Below are positions 5,490-5,492 of a stretch of 5,492 bases of DNA, one piece after another. The notes beneath the pieces are model-generated. The model had not been told where the DNA came from, did no database searches, and saw only the letters and a list, made by a program, of their open reading frames with translations. Positions within the stretch are counted from its first letter, which is position 1, and the number at the start of each line of letters is the position of its first letter. This DNA comes from Scatomorpha intestinigallinarum. Lineage in GTDB: Bacteria; Bacillota; Clostridia; Oscillospirales; Oscillospiraceae. Location of the stretch: the NCBI GenBank assembly GCA_018712225.1, contig DVHH01000092.1, positions 1-5,492 of the forward strand, given 5' to 3'. The translations under genes were made by a program, and so were the position numbers.

Positions 5490-5492
5490 ATT

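Noticed and set aside
5251..5490. 79-aa plus-strand frame spanning the leader and promoter
   Set aside because: It crosses the SD, promoter and stem-loop of the operon, and no domain is recognisable in its product.
1..5492. tRNA, rRNA, CRISPR array, insertion sequence or attachment site
   Set aside because: No cloverleaf, rRNA motif, regularly spaced repeats, transposase or terminal inverted repeats were seen on either strand.

Overview
The window is a single operon-like run of five genes, all on the minus strand, so it reads from right to left. Composition is GC-rich, Shine-Dalgarno (SD) sequences are strong (GGAGG type), one start is probably TTG, and the transketolase is split into two subunits. 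Together these point to an anaerobic bacterium of the GC-rich Clostridia (Oscillospiraceae-like) or Synergistota type. That placement is an inference from style; nothing in the window fixes the taxonomy.

Layout in transcription order. (1) 5492-5330 is a leader region. It holds a GC-rich stem-loop with a short U-run, which may terminate an upstream gene, then a promoter that fits both a sigma-54 and a sigma-70 pattern, a small 5'-UTR hairpin and a strong SD. (2) 5329-4475 is the transketolase N-terminal (thiamine diphosphate/pyrophosphate-binding) subunit. (3) 4461-3511 is the transketolase C-terminal subunit, 13 nt downstream and probably translationally coupled. (4) 3510-3426 is an intercistronic gap with a 13-bp hairpin. 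(5) 3425-1761 is a flavoprotein of the fumarate reductase/succinate dehydrogenase/L-aspartate oxidase family. (6) 1749-247 is a full-length UxaA-family (altronate/galactarate dehydratase-like) enzyme with a SAF domain, 11 nt downstream of the flavoprotein. (7) 246-176 is a second gap with an inverted repeat. (8) 175-1 is the N-terminus of a GlcD-like FAD-linked 2-hydroxyacid dehydrogenase, cut by the window edge.

The genes look like a catabolic module for a sugar acid or similar polyhydroxy carboxylate. A UxaA-type enzyme would remove water (or another leaving group) from an aldonate-like acid. A GlcD-type flavoenzyme would oxidise a 2-hydroxyacid. The fumarate-reductase-like flavoprotein would oxidise or reduce an acid intermediate. 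The split transketolase would move a two-carbon ketol unit into or out of the pentose phosphate pool. I do not recognise this combination as a characterised pathway and cannot name the substrate. Three of the enzymes carry substitutions at positions usually conserved in their families (Glu for His in the flavoprotein, Asn for His in the UxaA protein, Asp-Ala for Glu-His in the transketolase C subunit), which would fit a non-standard substrate. No transporter, kinase, aldolase or regulator lies inside the window; these should be sought on either side.
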